64,000 nt of DNA from Emydura subglobosa (taxonomy: Eukaryota; Chordata; Testudines; Chelidae), in the NCBI GenBank assembly GCA_007922225.1, contig ML679960.1, positions 3,052,032 through 3,116,031 of the forward strand, written 5' to 3'. Each line of letters begins with the position of its first letter. Position 1 is the first letter of the stretch. The notes under the pieces are model-generated. The model was not told where the DNA came from. It made no database searches and saw only the letters and a list, made by a program, of their open reading frames with translations. Below are positions 22,565 to 32,245 of the stretch, piece after piece. The position numbers and the translations under genes were made by a program.

Positions 22565-23840
22565 TGGGGTAGATTCACAAAAGGACTTAGGTACCTAAAT
22601 TGCCCCTTAGGCTCCTGCATCCCAGAATTCACAAGACTCCCACTAAGTTTCTGCAACACCCTGCAGACACTTTAACTTGGTCAGCACCTACATTTTCGTA
22701 ATAAAAGTTCCCCACGCATCATTGTTTTTGCCTCTGCAGCCTCACTTTAGGCTTCCATGTACCTAAGTCCCATAGCTATTAACGAACTGGGAAAAAATAG
22801 GTATTCCTCCAACTAACCTGCAGGGGCCAAGCCGGTTAGTGTGCTCAAAACACTCCTACCAGGACAGGCCCCATAGGTGAGATCACCCAAAACAGCTTGG
22901 GAGGAGGACAATGACCTTCCTTGTAAGCTATAGCCACAGCTTAGGGTACTCAGCTGGGACGTGGGAAATCCCTACTTCAAGTCTCTCCTCCACTAGAAGG
23001 GAAGAAGGGATTTAAATAGGAATCTGCCACCTCTCAGGTGAGCACCGCGCCACTGAGCTACAGATAGCCTGATGTGAGCCTAGTCACTAGAAAGCATGTT
23101 GCATTTTGTTTGTAACCAGACCTCGCTCTTTTTCTCTTGCTTAATATCATAAATCTCTGTTCTTTCTCGATAAAGGTATTCTTCATTTTACTGTAAACCA
23201 TCTGAGTGCTATTATACTGAAGTATAAAGTGAGTCCTCAGCTACCCTGACAAGCTGGTGTGGTCTCTCTTCGGAGGTAGCAATCATTTTCTGTGATTGTC
23301 CAGGGAGAGGGACTGGATACCACAAAGAGACATCTCGGGGAACTTGGGAACTGGAATTCGCTGATTACTTTGCTTGGAAGGTAAGAGTGGAGTTTCAAGG
23401 AGTTTGCTGGTGACGCAGAGAGATTGGCATGGCAGAGAGCTGACACACTGTCTGATCTCCAGTAAAGCTCATTCTTTATGATCTAGGGGGGAGCAACACA
23501 GTGGTTTATGGTTATGGGTGGTCTGAGCAGAGCATCACAACACCCTCATGTTGGCACCTCCCATTGGCTAGATTAAACAAAGCACCACACAGCATGCTGA
23601 GTTTTGTGAATCCCATTCTCAGGTACCTATCTCTTCCCATTCATTGTATAGGGAGCCTAGGCACCTAATTTGTGAATCAGTGACGAAGTGAGCTGAGTCT
23701 CATGAAAGCTTATGCCTACAAAAATTAAGTTTGTTAGTCTTTAAAGTGCCACAGAACTCAGTGATTTTCTAGATGCCTAAATTGTAGGCGGGGCAAGGCT
23801 CAGTGTCACCACACGTAAATTCCTTGGTGAATCTAGCCTA
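22565..23840 (+). repeat. tRNA-like dispersed repeat, copy B (interrupted)
   Basis: Opens with 'GGTAGATTCACAAAAGGACT'-type wording near 22567 and carries a tRNA-like unit near 22930-23060. The outer words 'TTTTGTGAATCCCATTCTCA' near 23603 and 'TTCCTTGGTGAATCTAGCC' near 23820 close it. Between about 23090 and 23540 lies unrelated sequence that resembles the R-U5 part of an LTR ('aaatctctgttctttctcg', 'AGCTGGTGTGGTCTCTCTTC'). The 75-bp insert at 23684 also lies inside it. Layout and words are shared with copies A and C. Confidence 0.5.
23684..23758 (+). mobile_element. 75-bp insertion, possible Penelope-like fragment with hammerhead-like core
   Basis: Flanked by a perfect 6-bp direct repeat, CAGTGA (23678-23683 and 23759-23764), inside repeat copy B. 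It contains 'CATGAAAGCTTATGCCTACA' and 'TTAGTCTTTAAAGTGCCACA', high-copy turtle wording. At its left edge TGACGA (23681-23686) is followed by GTGAG (23688-23692), a loop, CTCAT (23699-23703) and GAAA (23704-23707). That is the layout of a hammerhead ribozyme core, with one extra A and no clear stems I and III. The same 'ttagtctttaaagtgccacagaact' words occur in the 47.1 kb insertion. I associate hammerhead motifs with Penelope-like elements, but the family assignment is inference. Confidence 0.5.
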
Positions 23841-23983
23841 TTATCATTTGTTCGATCTAGTCTAGCAATAGAGGAGGCTGTTTCTACACCAAACCTAATA
23901 CAAATCTTGGGACAATCAGCTACTGACTTCCCTCCATATTAGTACTATTATTTATTTGTACTCTGCCGATCTGACTGTCAGCA

Positions 23984-24283
23984 TTCGTCTACACTTCCAG
24001 TTGGAGGAAACACACACACAGCTCAAGGAAACATACCTGTGCCAGCTTTAATCCAGCTAGTGTGCTAACAGTAGGAGTGCAGCAGGACAGGCTAATTGCT
24101 CCAAGTACACATCTGAGGTTTCAGATGGGATAACAGGTGGGGAGGTTGACCCCTTCTGCTGTTTATGTCACCCTGGCTACACTTCTATTTTTAGCACACT
24201 AGCTCTGACTGAGCTAAGGTGGGTATACCTACCCAAACTGGAAGTGACACCTTGCAGCTCCAGTGTAGACATATCCTGAATCA
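23984..24283. mobile_element. MITE with 'GTCTACAC' ends
   Basis: Left end GTCTACACTTCCAGTTGGAG. The right end, reverse-complemented, begins ATGTCTACACTGGAGC and continues to 'ACTTCCAGTTTGGGTAGG'. The left arm has apparently lost about 17 bases after GTCTACAC. The inner words 'CAGCTAGTGTGCTAACA'-type and 'TAGCACACTAGCTCTGAC' are also inverted. It has no coding capacity. Confidence 0.55.
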
Positions 24284-24309
24284 GTTTCTAACCCACAAAA
24301 GGTCTTACC

Positions 24310-24812
24310 CTTTAGTGAGGCATTTTATCAGTAGCTTTCTAAAAATTCATATAAGTCATACCCATCATTTCCCCCTTATCCACTATTTTGACAAGTAATT
24401 TGTTTTTCCCTGTTGTATCATGGTCATCTAAGTATTGTATAATTCTCTAATTATCTTCCCTTCTAATTTAATTGGTAATGAAGTAAAGCTCCAAGATCAG
24501 TAATTTCCAGGATTACCCCTACTCATTATTTTTAAAGAAAGTGGTTAATGTTGGCTACCTTCCAATCCTCCTGTATGGTAGCTGGTTTTAATGTTAGTTT
24601 ACATACTTTGTTAGTGGCTGAGCCACTATTTCTTAAAATTCCTTCAGAATCTTGGATGAATACCATCTGGTCCCGGTGATTCAATGCAATTTAAAATCAT
24701 CAGTTTGTTTCACATCTCCTGTTTTGACAATTCAAGCTGTATTTTATTTACTTTCTGCTCCTCTAGGGTGCCCACAGCCTCCCTCACTTCCTAATTCTAA
24801 AATGTTCAGGAA
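24310..24812 (-). pseudogene. CR1 LINE ORF2 fragment (linker to reverse transcriptase)
   Basis: The minus-strand translation in shifting frames gives GPDGIHPRILKE (about 24677-24640), WKVAN (about 24565), then IVDKGEMMGMTYMNF and ATDKMPH (about 24395-24325). This is the conserved order of CR1 ORF2: linker, start of RT, then the 'DKG...VY.DF.KAFD.VPH' block. Frames shift several times. It is 5'- and 3'-truncated and dead. Confidence 0.7.
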
Positions 24813-24952
24813 TGTCTTATAATTTGTATTTATGTCTCTGACTATTCACCATTCAGTTTCCCACTTCTCCCTCCTAATTTCCATTTCACCCTTTACCTTC
24901 CATTTAGCTTATGTTCCTTTCCAATGACATCACTCAGGTTGGACATCTTTTA

Positions 24953-25165
24953 TGGCCTTGTCTAAACTAGGAAAATGGGTCACGAATAAAAATATGTAAT
25001 CAAACATATTGCAACTAACACATTTGTAAACACCAATGTAGCCAGGGTTTAACACTTTTAAAAAATGTTAGCCAATTGTGGTTAACCTTGGTGGAAACCT
25101 AGGCTTTATCATGACAAGCTCCAGTGTTTTTAAACATCGACTTTGTCTACACGAGGCACCAAGTA
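24953..25165. mobile_element. MITE with 'CTTGTCTAAACTAG' ends
   Basis: The left 'GGCCTTGTCTAAACTAGG' is opposed at the right by 'CTTTGTCTACACGAGGCACC'. Inside, 'GCCAGGGTTTAACACTTT' and 'GTTAGCCAATTGTGGTTAAC' are further partial inversions. Its ends resemble those of the 23984 and 29184 MITEs. The right boundary may lie farther out. Confidence 0.4.
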
Positions 25166-27455
25166 CTGTTTAAAGAAGTATTAATTCTGTTAGCTTTCAC
25201 ATTTAAACACACCACTCATTTCCCCAGTCCTAAACAAGCTCCAGTTTTTCCCACTGGAATAAATTATTTTATCTTGCCATTTTAACTGTACTGTTTTTCA
25301 TGTGGGAGTATTCGGGTTTTTTTTAACTAATATAATATACTTAAAAATCCTCCATGTTAAGTACTTCCTAACTGACTTCTTAGCTGTTGTAATGTTAGTT
25401 TGTAGTATAATCCTTCTCTTGCCCATGTTTTACTTAACCATATTATGCTCCTGCTTATTTAGTGACTCATTTCTTGAACAAAGTCTTGTGATGTTCTGTG
25501 GCTTGGTCAAGAGTAGACTCAGTGTGTGTGTTTTCATGAATTGCTATTCCAAGAATGCATATAATTTTGAAAAGCTGTTTCTTAACACCATGTTGTGATG
25601 AGACTTTAATTCAAGTACTTGGATAGTTGGTCACCCATTGTTACTGATTTAATAATGTGTGTGTCTTCTCTGATCTCCCTCAACACTACACACTCATAGC
25701 CTCTGGATCATCACACATAGTAAACCACCACTACTATATGCATAACCTTATGACCTGAGACTTTTTTAGGCATAACTTTTCATTCTACTGCACGGTACCC
25801 TCCATTCAGAGTCACAAGTGACAGCTGCAGCAAGCCTGCATCAGCTTGCCACAAGCTGGTGCTTGAGTCCTTTATGCCCCCTCCTACCTCTGGACTCAAT
25901 TATGCTTGTTTACGGCACAATCCTGCATGGCTCCAGACCATCAGCTCAAGATGAGCTCCTGCCATTTCTTCCTAAGCTTTCTTGCACAGAGAGGGAGTGT
26001 GCCAACTGCTAGCTACCAGAGCTGACACAGCATACTCCCCTTCGCTACCTAACCTAGGCCACAGACCTGCCTCCCTCCAATCCACTGGGGCTGCACAGAA
26101 GCAGCGGGGTGTGCCCAGAGGAAACAGGAGTGCAGAAATTGCGATTCTGCTCCACAAGCAAGGCACACTCCTTGTGCCTTCTTTTGTGTGGCCTGCCTTC
26201 CTTGGTGGTATCCACAGAGCAGCTGAGCACAATCTTGCCCTCTGAGACAAGTTCCAGTAGGGCAAGTGGCTCTCTCCTTTGCTGCTGTTCTGATTTGCTA
26301 CCTCCTGCTCTGTAATTTAAAGGGCAGTAGGCCCAAGAAATCTCCTGAACTGCCTCTTGTGAGAGAAACCAAAAAATACACAGCCATGAAGAAAAAGGAG
26401 GCAAAGCAGGGAAGACCTGGAGAATGGCAGGAACTGGGTCATTTTTTGTGGATTTATGTAGGTGGGCTCCTCTTCCTAATTCTGCAATCCTCTTCCTAAA
26501 CGCATCTTATTCCTCCGGACCAGAAACTTACACATCCTGTTCACTCCAAGTGACATTTTTCAGGAAATTACTGCCATTTCCTTGCAGTTTTATGAAAAAT
26601 GTTCAAATTTCACACACCACACTCCCCCCAAAATCTTCTTGTGACAAATATTTGTCCACGGTCTAGTCACTACCATGATTTCATAATAGTAAAGCTCCCA
26701 TGGGGGGGAAAAATCTATGTAAACCATATGAAAGCAATAGATTGTAGAGTTGTATAAACTCCATCCAGTTTAATAAAAACCATGAAAAATGTAAGTGTAC
26801 AGTACACAGCAGCCTTATGAATATTAAACAAACACTTTCTACAAACCACAATACATCACTTATTTTAAATTAAATTATCTTGAGCTAATACTGCAACAAA
26901 CTAATTTAATAAGTATATCTTTAATCTCTCCCCAGCCACATTTTAAGACGTCTCATTGTGGACACAGTAGAAGTAATGTATAATAAATTGTTTCATTGGC
27001 TTCCTCAGGTAATATTTTTGTCAAGACAGCTGGAGAAAACCATGCAAGCTTATTGGACCTTATATTCAAGTTTTGTGTCTATTTGGGAAAACAGCTGGGG
27101 ACTAAAGTAAAAATTTACATAAATAATCATAAGCCTGTATTTCAGAAACACACTTAGTTTAGTCATTGTCATTACTTATTATCAATATAACAGCCAAAAC
27201 ATTGTAGGCCTCCAGGTTTCAACAATCGGTAATACAAAACAGGAGTTATGGCTTAAAAAAGTTATTCCTGACTATTAGTTAGTTTTTGCACAGAAAGCCC
27301 CATCATTGCTTTGCACAAAACTGATTTCTGAAGCTTCTGCAAAACTTCACTCACCTTCCCTCATGAGAGAGTTGTTCTCATTAAAATTCATTGGTATATG
27401 CACAATGTCGGAAGTAAAAAAAAAAAAAAAAGATAAAGCCCAGTGTTTTCCAATC
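25166..27455. other. Unassigned non-coding stretch
   Basis: About 25800-26350 is less AT-rich and has overlapping open frames on both strands up to 116 codons (26054-26404 minus). None shows a domain or start context that would support a gene. 26700-27300 is AT-rich. No repeat family recognised. Confidence 0.4.
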
Positions 27456-27464
27456 TGGCTTCCT

Positions 27465-27595
27465 AAAGATAGGCACCCAAAGTTAGGCACCTAAATAAGT
27501 GTTCTGATTTGTAGAGGCACAGGGCACCCCCTAACTCCCATTGACATCAGCAGGAGCAATAAGTGCTCAGGACCTCTGAAATCAGGCCATTTAGT
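27465..27595. mobile_element. MITE fragment ('aggcacctaa...cagcagg' family)
   Basis: 'AGGCACCCAAAGTTAGGCAC', 'CTAACTCCCATTGACATCAG' and 'CAGGACCTCTGAAATCAGGC' occur in the order typical of the short inverted-repeat family also seen at 22110 and 29665. Ends approximate. Confidence 0.5.
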
Positions 27596-29095
27596 TAGGT
27601 TCTTCCTGTATCCTTACCTAAAAAGGACATTGCGAGAAGGATGTGAATCTCCTCCCTTTCACTTTGAAAATGGTCAAGTGCCCTGTGGCACCAGCCTGCC
27701 TCCTCCTCTGGACACCATGAAAGGTGTCTTGTGAGGTCCATATGGGGGCTGTTAGAAACTAAGTTTGCCAGGGTTGAGGGACATTCATTGTCCGACAATC
27801 TCCAGGTCTGCAGAGCTTAGGTGGAAAAGAAAATACAGCCAGCCTGGGCTGTATTGTCTTTCCACACATCCTCCTCCCAGAGATATACTCGGCCAAGGGG
27901 CATCCATGATGGAATGGCTTCAATGGAGACATGTTGTCAGGGAGCCATGACAGAGTGGGGCCACAGCTGGCGCAGAGGTTACAGGATTTAGTGCTGATGG
28001 CACTGGTCTTCCGCACATCTAAATGATCTATGGGAGATATACCAAGGTTATAGATGGGCCTCATACCCCATTCCACAGAGGTGCAAAACTTCCTCCAATG
28101 ACGGGGAGCACTTCTAGAAGGAGATCCTCACCCTGGCTTTTTCACATGGAGAAAGTAGGGGGAGATGTTACAGTCTTATGAATATGTATGTCCAACTTCG
28201 GCACAGAAGTTTGAAAAATTTGGCCTGAGATCCCAGTAACTATAAAAAAGTTCCTTGCCCATCCCCCCACCTCACTATTAAAATGTAACACGATTGGACC
28301 ATTTGTGGATGCCTTGTTGCCACATGACAAATATTAATCAAGAGTATTGAGTTGTAATATCCCATTGTCATGTATTTATCATTTTGATGGAAAGGGGTAT
28401 GAGCAGTTCATATTAAGCCTGGCAATTTTAAATGAATGAAAGGCTCAGACACAATAAATGTTGATATTTTATAAATTTCAGGGAGAGGGGAAAAATAAAT
28501 TGAGAAAACTTTTCTTGGTCATTTTACTCTCAAACTGCTTGTGGGACTTGGAAGAGCACACTAAGAAGGCTCAAAAGAGAATCTCTGAGCATGGCAAATG
28601 TATATATGCTGTAGGAAAATAAATTCATTTTTGGCTTTCTCACAGCAGGGGGGTTGTGCTAGACAGACAACGTTTAGGATCTCTGTAAGAGGCTTTAAAA
28701 AGTCAAACAGATGAGTCATGCTTTGCTTCTAATGGGAAATAGCACATTCTGAACAGGTTGTTGGCAAACTATCCTATGTCTATCTGCTCTCATTTACAGA
28801 TGTTCTCCTAACTAAAAACTAAGCAGTACACAAGTTTTTGCAGCAGCAACATCAAGCCTTGTATTTTGTTGATCCATATGAATTTTCTATCCGTTTTGGG
28901 AAGCACAGTGTACTTGTCAATAACCATATAGGACCTGATAATGACCAGAAATCAACAGCAAAGCTGCTGACTTCAGTGACTGAACCTGCTGACCATTAGC
29001 TCCATACTACCATACTTAAACAATGGAAAGTATTCAAGGGCCGAACCTGCAAGCCTTAATCATGCAACTATTGGTATAGGTACAGACTGGAGATC
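27596..29095. other. Unassigned non-coding stretch
   Basis: Open frames at 27595-28076 (both strands, up to 105 codons) and 28142-28330 have no recognisable product. No repeat recognised. Confidence 0.4.
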
Positions 29096-29097
29096 CC

Positions 29098-29610
29098 AGA
29101 AGCCCCAATTAAAATTCGGTCCCATTGTGCTAGACACTGTACAAACACATATTAAAAAAAATCCCAGCCCCAGAAGCCTTTGAGGGCAAGTCTCCATTAC
29201 TAAATTAAGTCAACCTAAGTTACATCAATGTATAGGCACCGGAGCAATTGAATCACTTTGCACGTCCACACTATGATCCTTGTGTTGGCAGTACATGTCC
29301 TCACCAGAAGCGCTTGCACCACTTTAACTGTCAGTGTAGGGCACTATGGGATGGCTTTTGAAAGACAGCAACAGTCAATGTAAGCAATGTAGTATCTACA
29401 TTGACAATGCAGCGATCTAACTACATGGACTTAAAAACGCTACGCCTCTTGAGTCGTATTAAGTCGATTTAGTGGGTAAGTTATATCGATGGGAGCTGCA
29501 TTTTAGTGTAGACACTTACAGGATTAGGTTGACGTAAATTGTTTTATGTCAACCTATCTCTGTAATGTAGACCAGCCCATTGTCTAAAAAGTCAAGTGAT
29601 ATGCAAAAGC
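29098..29610 (+). repeat. MIR-like dispersed repeat, copy 2, split by a MITE
   Basis: 'CCCATTGTGCTAGACACTGT' and 'ACAAACACATATTAAAA' run up to 29183. After the MITE, 'ATTGTCTAAAAAGTCAAG' continues the family's usual 'ttacaatctaagt'-like ending. Other copies lie at 718, about 35190 and about 35555. Confidence 0.5.
29184..29578. mobile_element. MITE, 395 bp, with GGGC...TCT-C-CATTAC inverted ends
   Basis: Left terminus GGGCAAGTCTCCATTACTAA. The right terminus reverse-complemented is GGGCTGGTCTACATTACAGA, giving about 15 of 18 matches. The next inner words, 'AAGTCAACCTAAGTTACATC' and 'GACGTAAATTGTTTTATGTC', continue the partial palindrome. No open frame. No clear target duplication was found. 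The ends resemble a group of 'GTCTACA' MITEs common in turtles. Confidence 0.7.
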
Positions 29611-31318
29611 TGTGGCAGAGAGGATACAGTGACATTCACTACGTACACATACATTTGCATTTCTTTTTATTGAGTGGGATTTCAAAAGACACAGAGACTT
29701 CATTCCCATTGACTTTCAATGGGACTTTTACTCTTGAGTCACTCCGCTTCTTTTGAAAATTTCCCGCATTATGAATGAAGAAGTACCATTTATATCTATC
29801 TGCCCCTTAATCTGGTCATCATGTCAATGGGACCATTTGTGACAGTCAAGATTACTTATGTGAAAAAGATGTGGGATTTAACAGGAACAGGCCCTAATTC
29901 ATTAAATACGAAAGTAAAATGCAGTTCAAAATGACAGGGTTTTTTGGAAGCAATAGCAAAATTTTAAGAATCATCTGAAAGGTAAATTATCATTAAGGCA
30001 TTCAGCTACCATGGCCCTCAAGCATCAGACAGAAACAGCATTATTGTAGTTAGCTCCATCCAGTGTCTTCAAACAAGGTCGTCCTATTGAAGTTGCTCAG
30101 GATACATGAAGATTTCAGAGATAAAGACCTTAAGGGGCAGATCCTCAACTCATGTCAATCATCATAGCTCCCCTGAAGTCAACAGAGCAATGACAAGAGT
30201 GCCCCAAGCCTAGCGAAGGTAGTTAAGTGGCTACCCTGAGTAGAGATAGCATAAAAGGACAGGGCAGGCTGAGTCACTGGTAGATTTCCAGCTCCCCCAC
30301 TTTCCACAGGACTTCTAGGGCAGGCTTGAGGTCTCGTGGGATTTGGCATGAGATTTAGAGCCATAAAAAGAGTGCCTGAACATAGGGCCACTTCCTGTTC
30401 CCTGGTTTGTCCAGCAGTCAAGCCACCCACCCTCCCTGCCTTGTCTGGTTGCTGAAGGATATGCTAGTCCCTGTTTGGGAGATGGGAAGGAATTTTTCCT
30501 CATACCACCAGATTATGAGGAAGGCGCGCACACACAAAAAAAAGCACACCACACTGACTGGCCTCAACCAGTGAAATCTAGGGCTTAGTTTTGGGCAACC
30601 ATAAAGCTGGGATTCTCCTCCTCCTGGAGGGCCCAGTTTGGACTTTTGGCCAGTGGCGAGTGCAGGAACTCCCTGATTTAGGCTCCAGATCCAAAAAAGA
30701 TAACATAGTGGGCATCCTGAGGGCATCTCATTAGATGAGGGCAACATATCTAACCGCCTGGAGATGCTCAGAGAACCTGATTACTGGCTGCCCTTGCAGT
30801 GGGAGCATGCCAAGAATTGGCAAGGGAGCAGTGGATTGCAAGTAACTGTATGGAGCTGTCCCCCAGTAGGAACCTAGGATGTAATTGGACTAAAAAAGTG
30901 GCAGCGTGTTTAAAACTCATATTGTATGTCCTTGTCTTCTTCTGTGCAGTGAGCACACCAATTTACAAGAGCAGAGGACCTTACCTCAAGTCTCCTGCCT
31001 TTTCTTGTTCCTTTACAAATCTCTGTCATTAAATGGTGTCCTCCCTTCAATTTTTCAAGCTGACATGCACTGACATACCACAATAAGGAGACAATGGATC
31101 AATTTAAAAAAAAATTAAATGAACCTTAAGTTATCCCTGACATAACACAGCAATTTTTCACATGTTCTTATTAGCAGAGTAATTCAGAAAACCATTCCAA
31201 CCCCCTACACCTTTCCTATATGCCTGTTGCATGGTTCAGTCCCCAGATATTTCCATTAAGATCCACTCCTTGGATCTGATGATAGAATACAGTGCCATTA
31301 TTTCAATGACCCTCTGTG
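29579..31318. other. Unassigned non-coding stretch with MITE fragments
   Basis: About 29665-29770 ('TCCCATTGACTTTCAATGGG' within 'tttcaaaag...cttttgaaaattt') and about 30125-30190 ('GGGCAGATCCTCAACTCATG', 'GCTCCCCTGAAGTCAACAGA') are short inverted-repeat fragments. The 30200-31000 part carries overlapping open frames up to 109 codons with no recognisable domain. Confidence 0.45.
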
Positions 31319-31905
31319 TTATATGTGGAAACGGAGAGAAAAACTCTCAGATAGGTTCGGTTTGGGATACGGGGGTCGGCGAGACAGTGATGATTCTAGA
31401 GGTTTGCTTAATCAATAAACCTTTTATTCTACAATACACAATGCTACTTTATAATAAATAGTTCTATTTCTATAATAAACAGTTCCACAGCAAGCAATTT
31501 CACAGCAAACAGTGATAGCAAAGGGCAGGAGAACTCCGTGCGTGAAAGGACAAAGTGCACCACCCAAGACTTTTGCGTTCGTGATCTCTCCGGATCAACA
31601 CATGGCTGCCAGCGTGTGACACTAGGGTGCCCGGTTTTGGAGTTCCCCGAAGGAGTTACAAGACAAACACAACAGAGAACAGTTAATCCATACTCACAAA
31701 CATTATGTACAAGTATACCATGTTGGCCAAATTCAGTTGCCGTTTTCTTTATATACTGCAGACAGGAGAGAGCCGCTTTGAGTGATCAGTTCGCAGTGAG
31801 CGGGCTGGGGAAGATGCGTCAGCCCGCCGAACCGACACGATCAGGAGATACGTGGGGTGCCGGGTAGATTAAATTCCTCTCTGCTCTCTGCTACCTGAGT
31901 TTGAA

Positions 31906-31948
31906 CTTTTATAGTTTCCGGCAGTCAGCAGAGGCTAAGCCCCATTGG
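31906..31948 (-). promoter_or_regulatory. Core promoter of the solo LTR (CCAAT and TATA boxes)
   Basis: On the minus strand, CCAAT (plus ATTGG, 31944-31948) precedes TATAAAAG (plus CTTTTATA, 31906-31913) by about 30 bases. This is a normal spacing for an RNA polymerase II LTR promoter. Whether it is still active is unknown. Confidence 0.6.
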
Positions 31949-31994
31949 TTGCTATTTGCTGCATGACCTTTTAAGGTTATGGCTTGGCGTTTAG

Positions 31995-32078
31995 CCAACC
32001 AGGTGCTCATGATTTTCCCGGACAGGTACTGACCAGCCAACCAGGTGATTACAATTTTCCTGGGCAGTTGCTGACCAC
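31995..32078 (-). repeat. Two 42-bp tandem repeats in the LTR U3
   Basis: Copies at 31995-32036 and 32037-32078 both begin CCAACCAGGTG and contain ATTTTCC and CTGACCA at matching positions, with several substitutions between them. Direct repeats upstream of the promoter are typical of retroviral U3 enhancers. Confidence 0.75.
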
Positions 32079-32245
32079 ACACCAGCAGGTGAGGTCGCTT
32101 CATCCCCTTATAAGGAGACAGATACGTGTGGGTCGTGCGGCTCGTGCTGCTGAGTCAACCCTCCCTAGGCTGCTTCTTTATCCGTGTGGGGGGCGGTGCA
32201 CGTGGCACTGCAGACGCCACTATGCGATTTTGTCTCCACATTATA

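Larger units (their letters stand above)
31324..32240 (-). mobile_element. Solo ERV LTR, 917 bp, perfect 5-bp target duplication
   Basis: A perfect TTATA duplication flanks it (31319-31323 and 32241-32245). The ends are TGTGGA...TCCACA, so it has TG...CA termini with a 6-bp inverted repeat. On the minus strand it has a CCAAT box (plus-strand ATTGG at 31944-31948), TATAAAAG at 31906-31913 and AATAAA at 31423-31428, in the right order for U3-R-U5. Two 42-bp direct repeats lie upstream of the CCAAT box. It is rich in CpG, unlike its surroundings, which suggests a recent insertion. No gag, pol or env lies beside it. Confidence 0.9.

Noticed and set aside
31995..32078. Short direct repeats as a CRISPR-like array
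   Set aside because: Two adjacent diverged units without spacers, within a retroviral-type LTR in vertebrate DNA.
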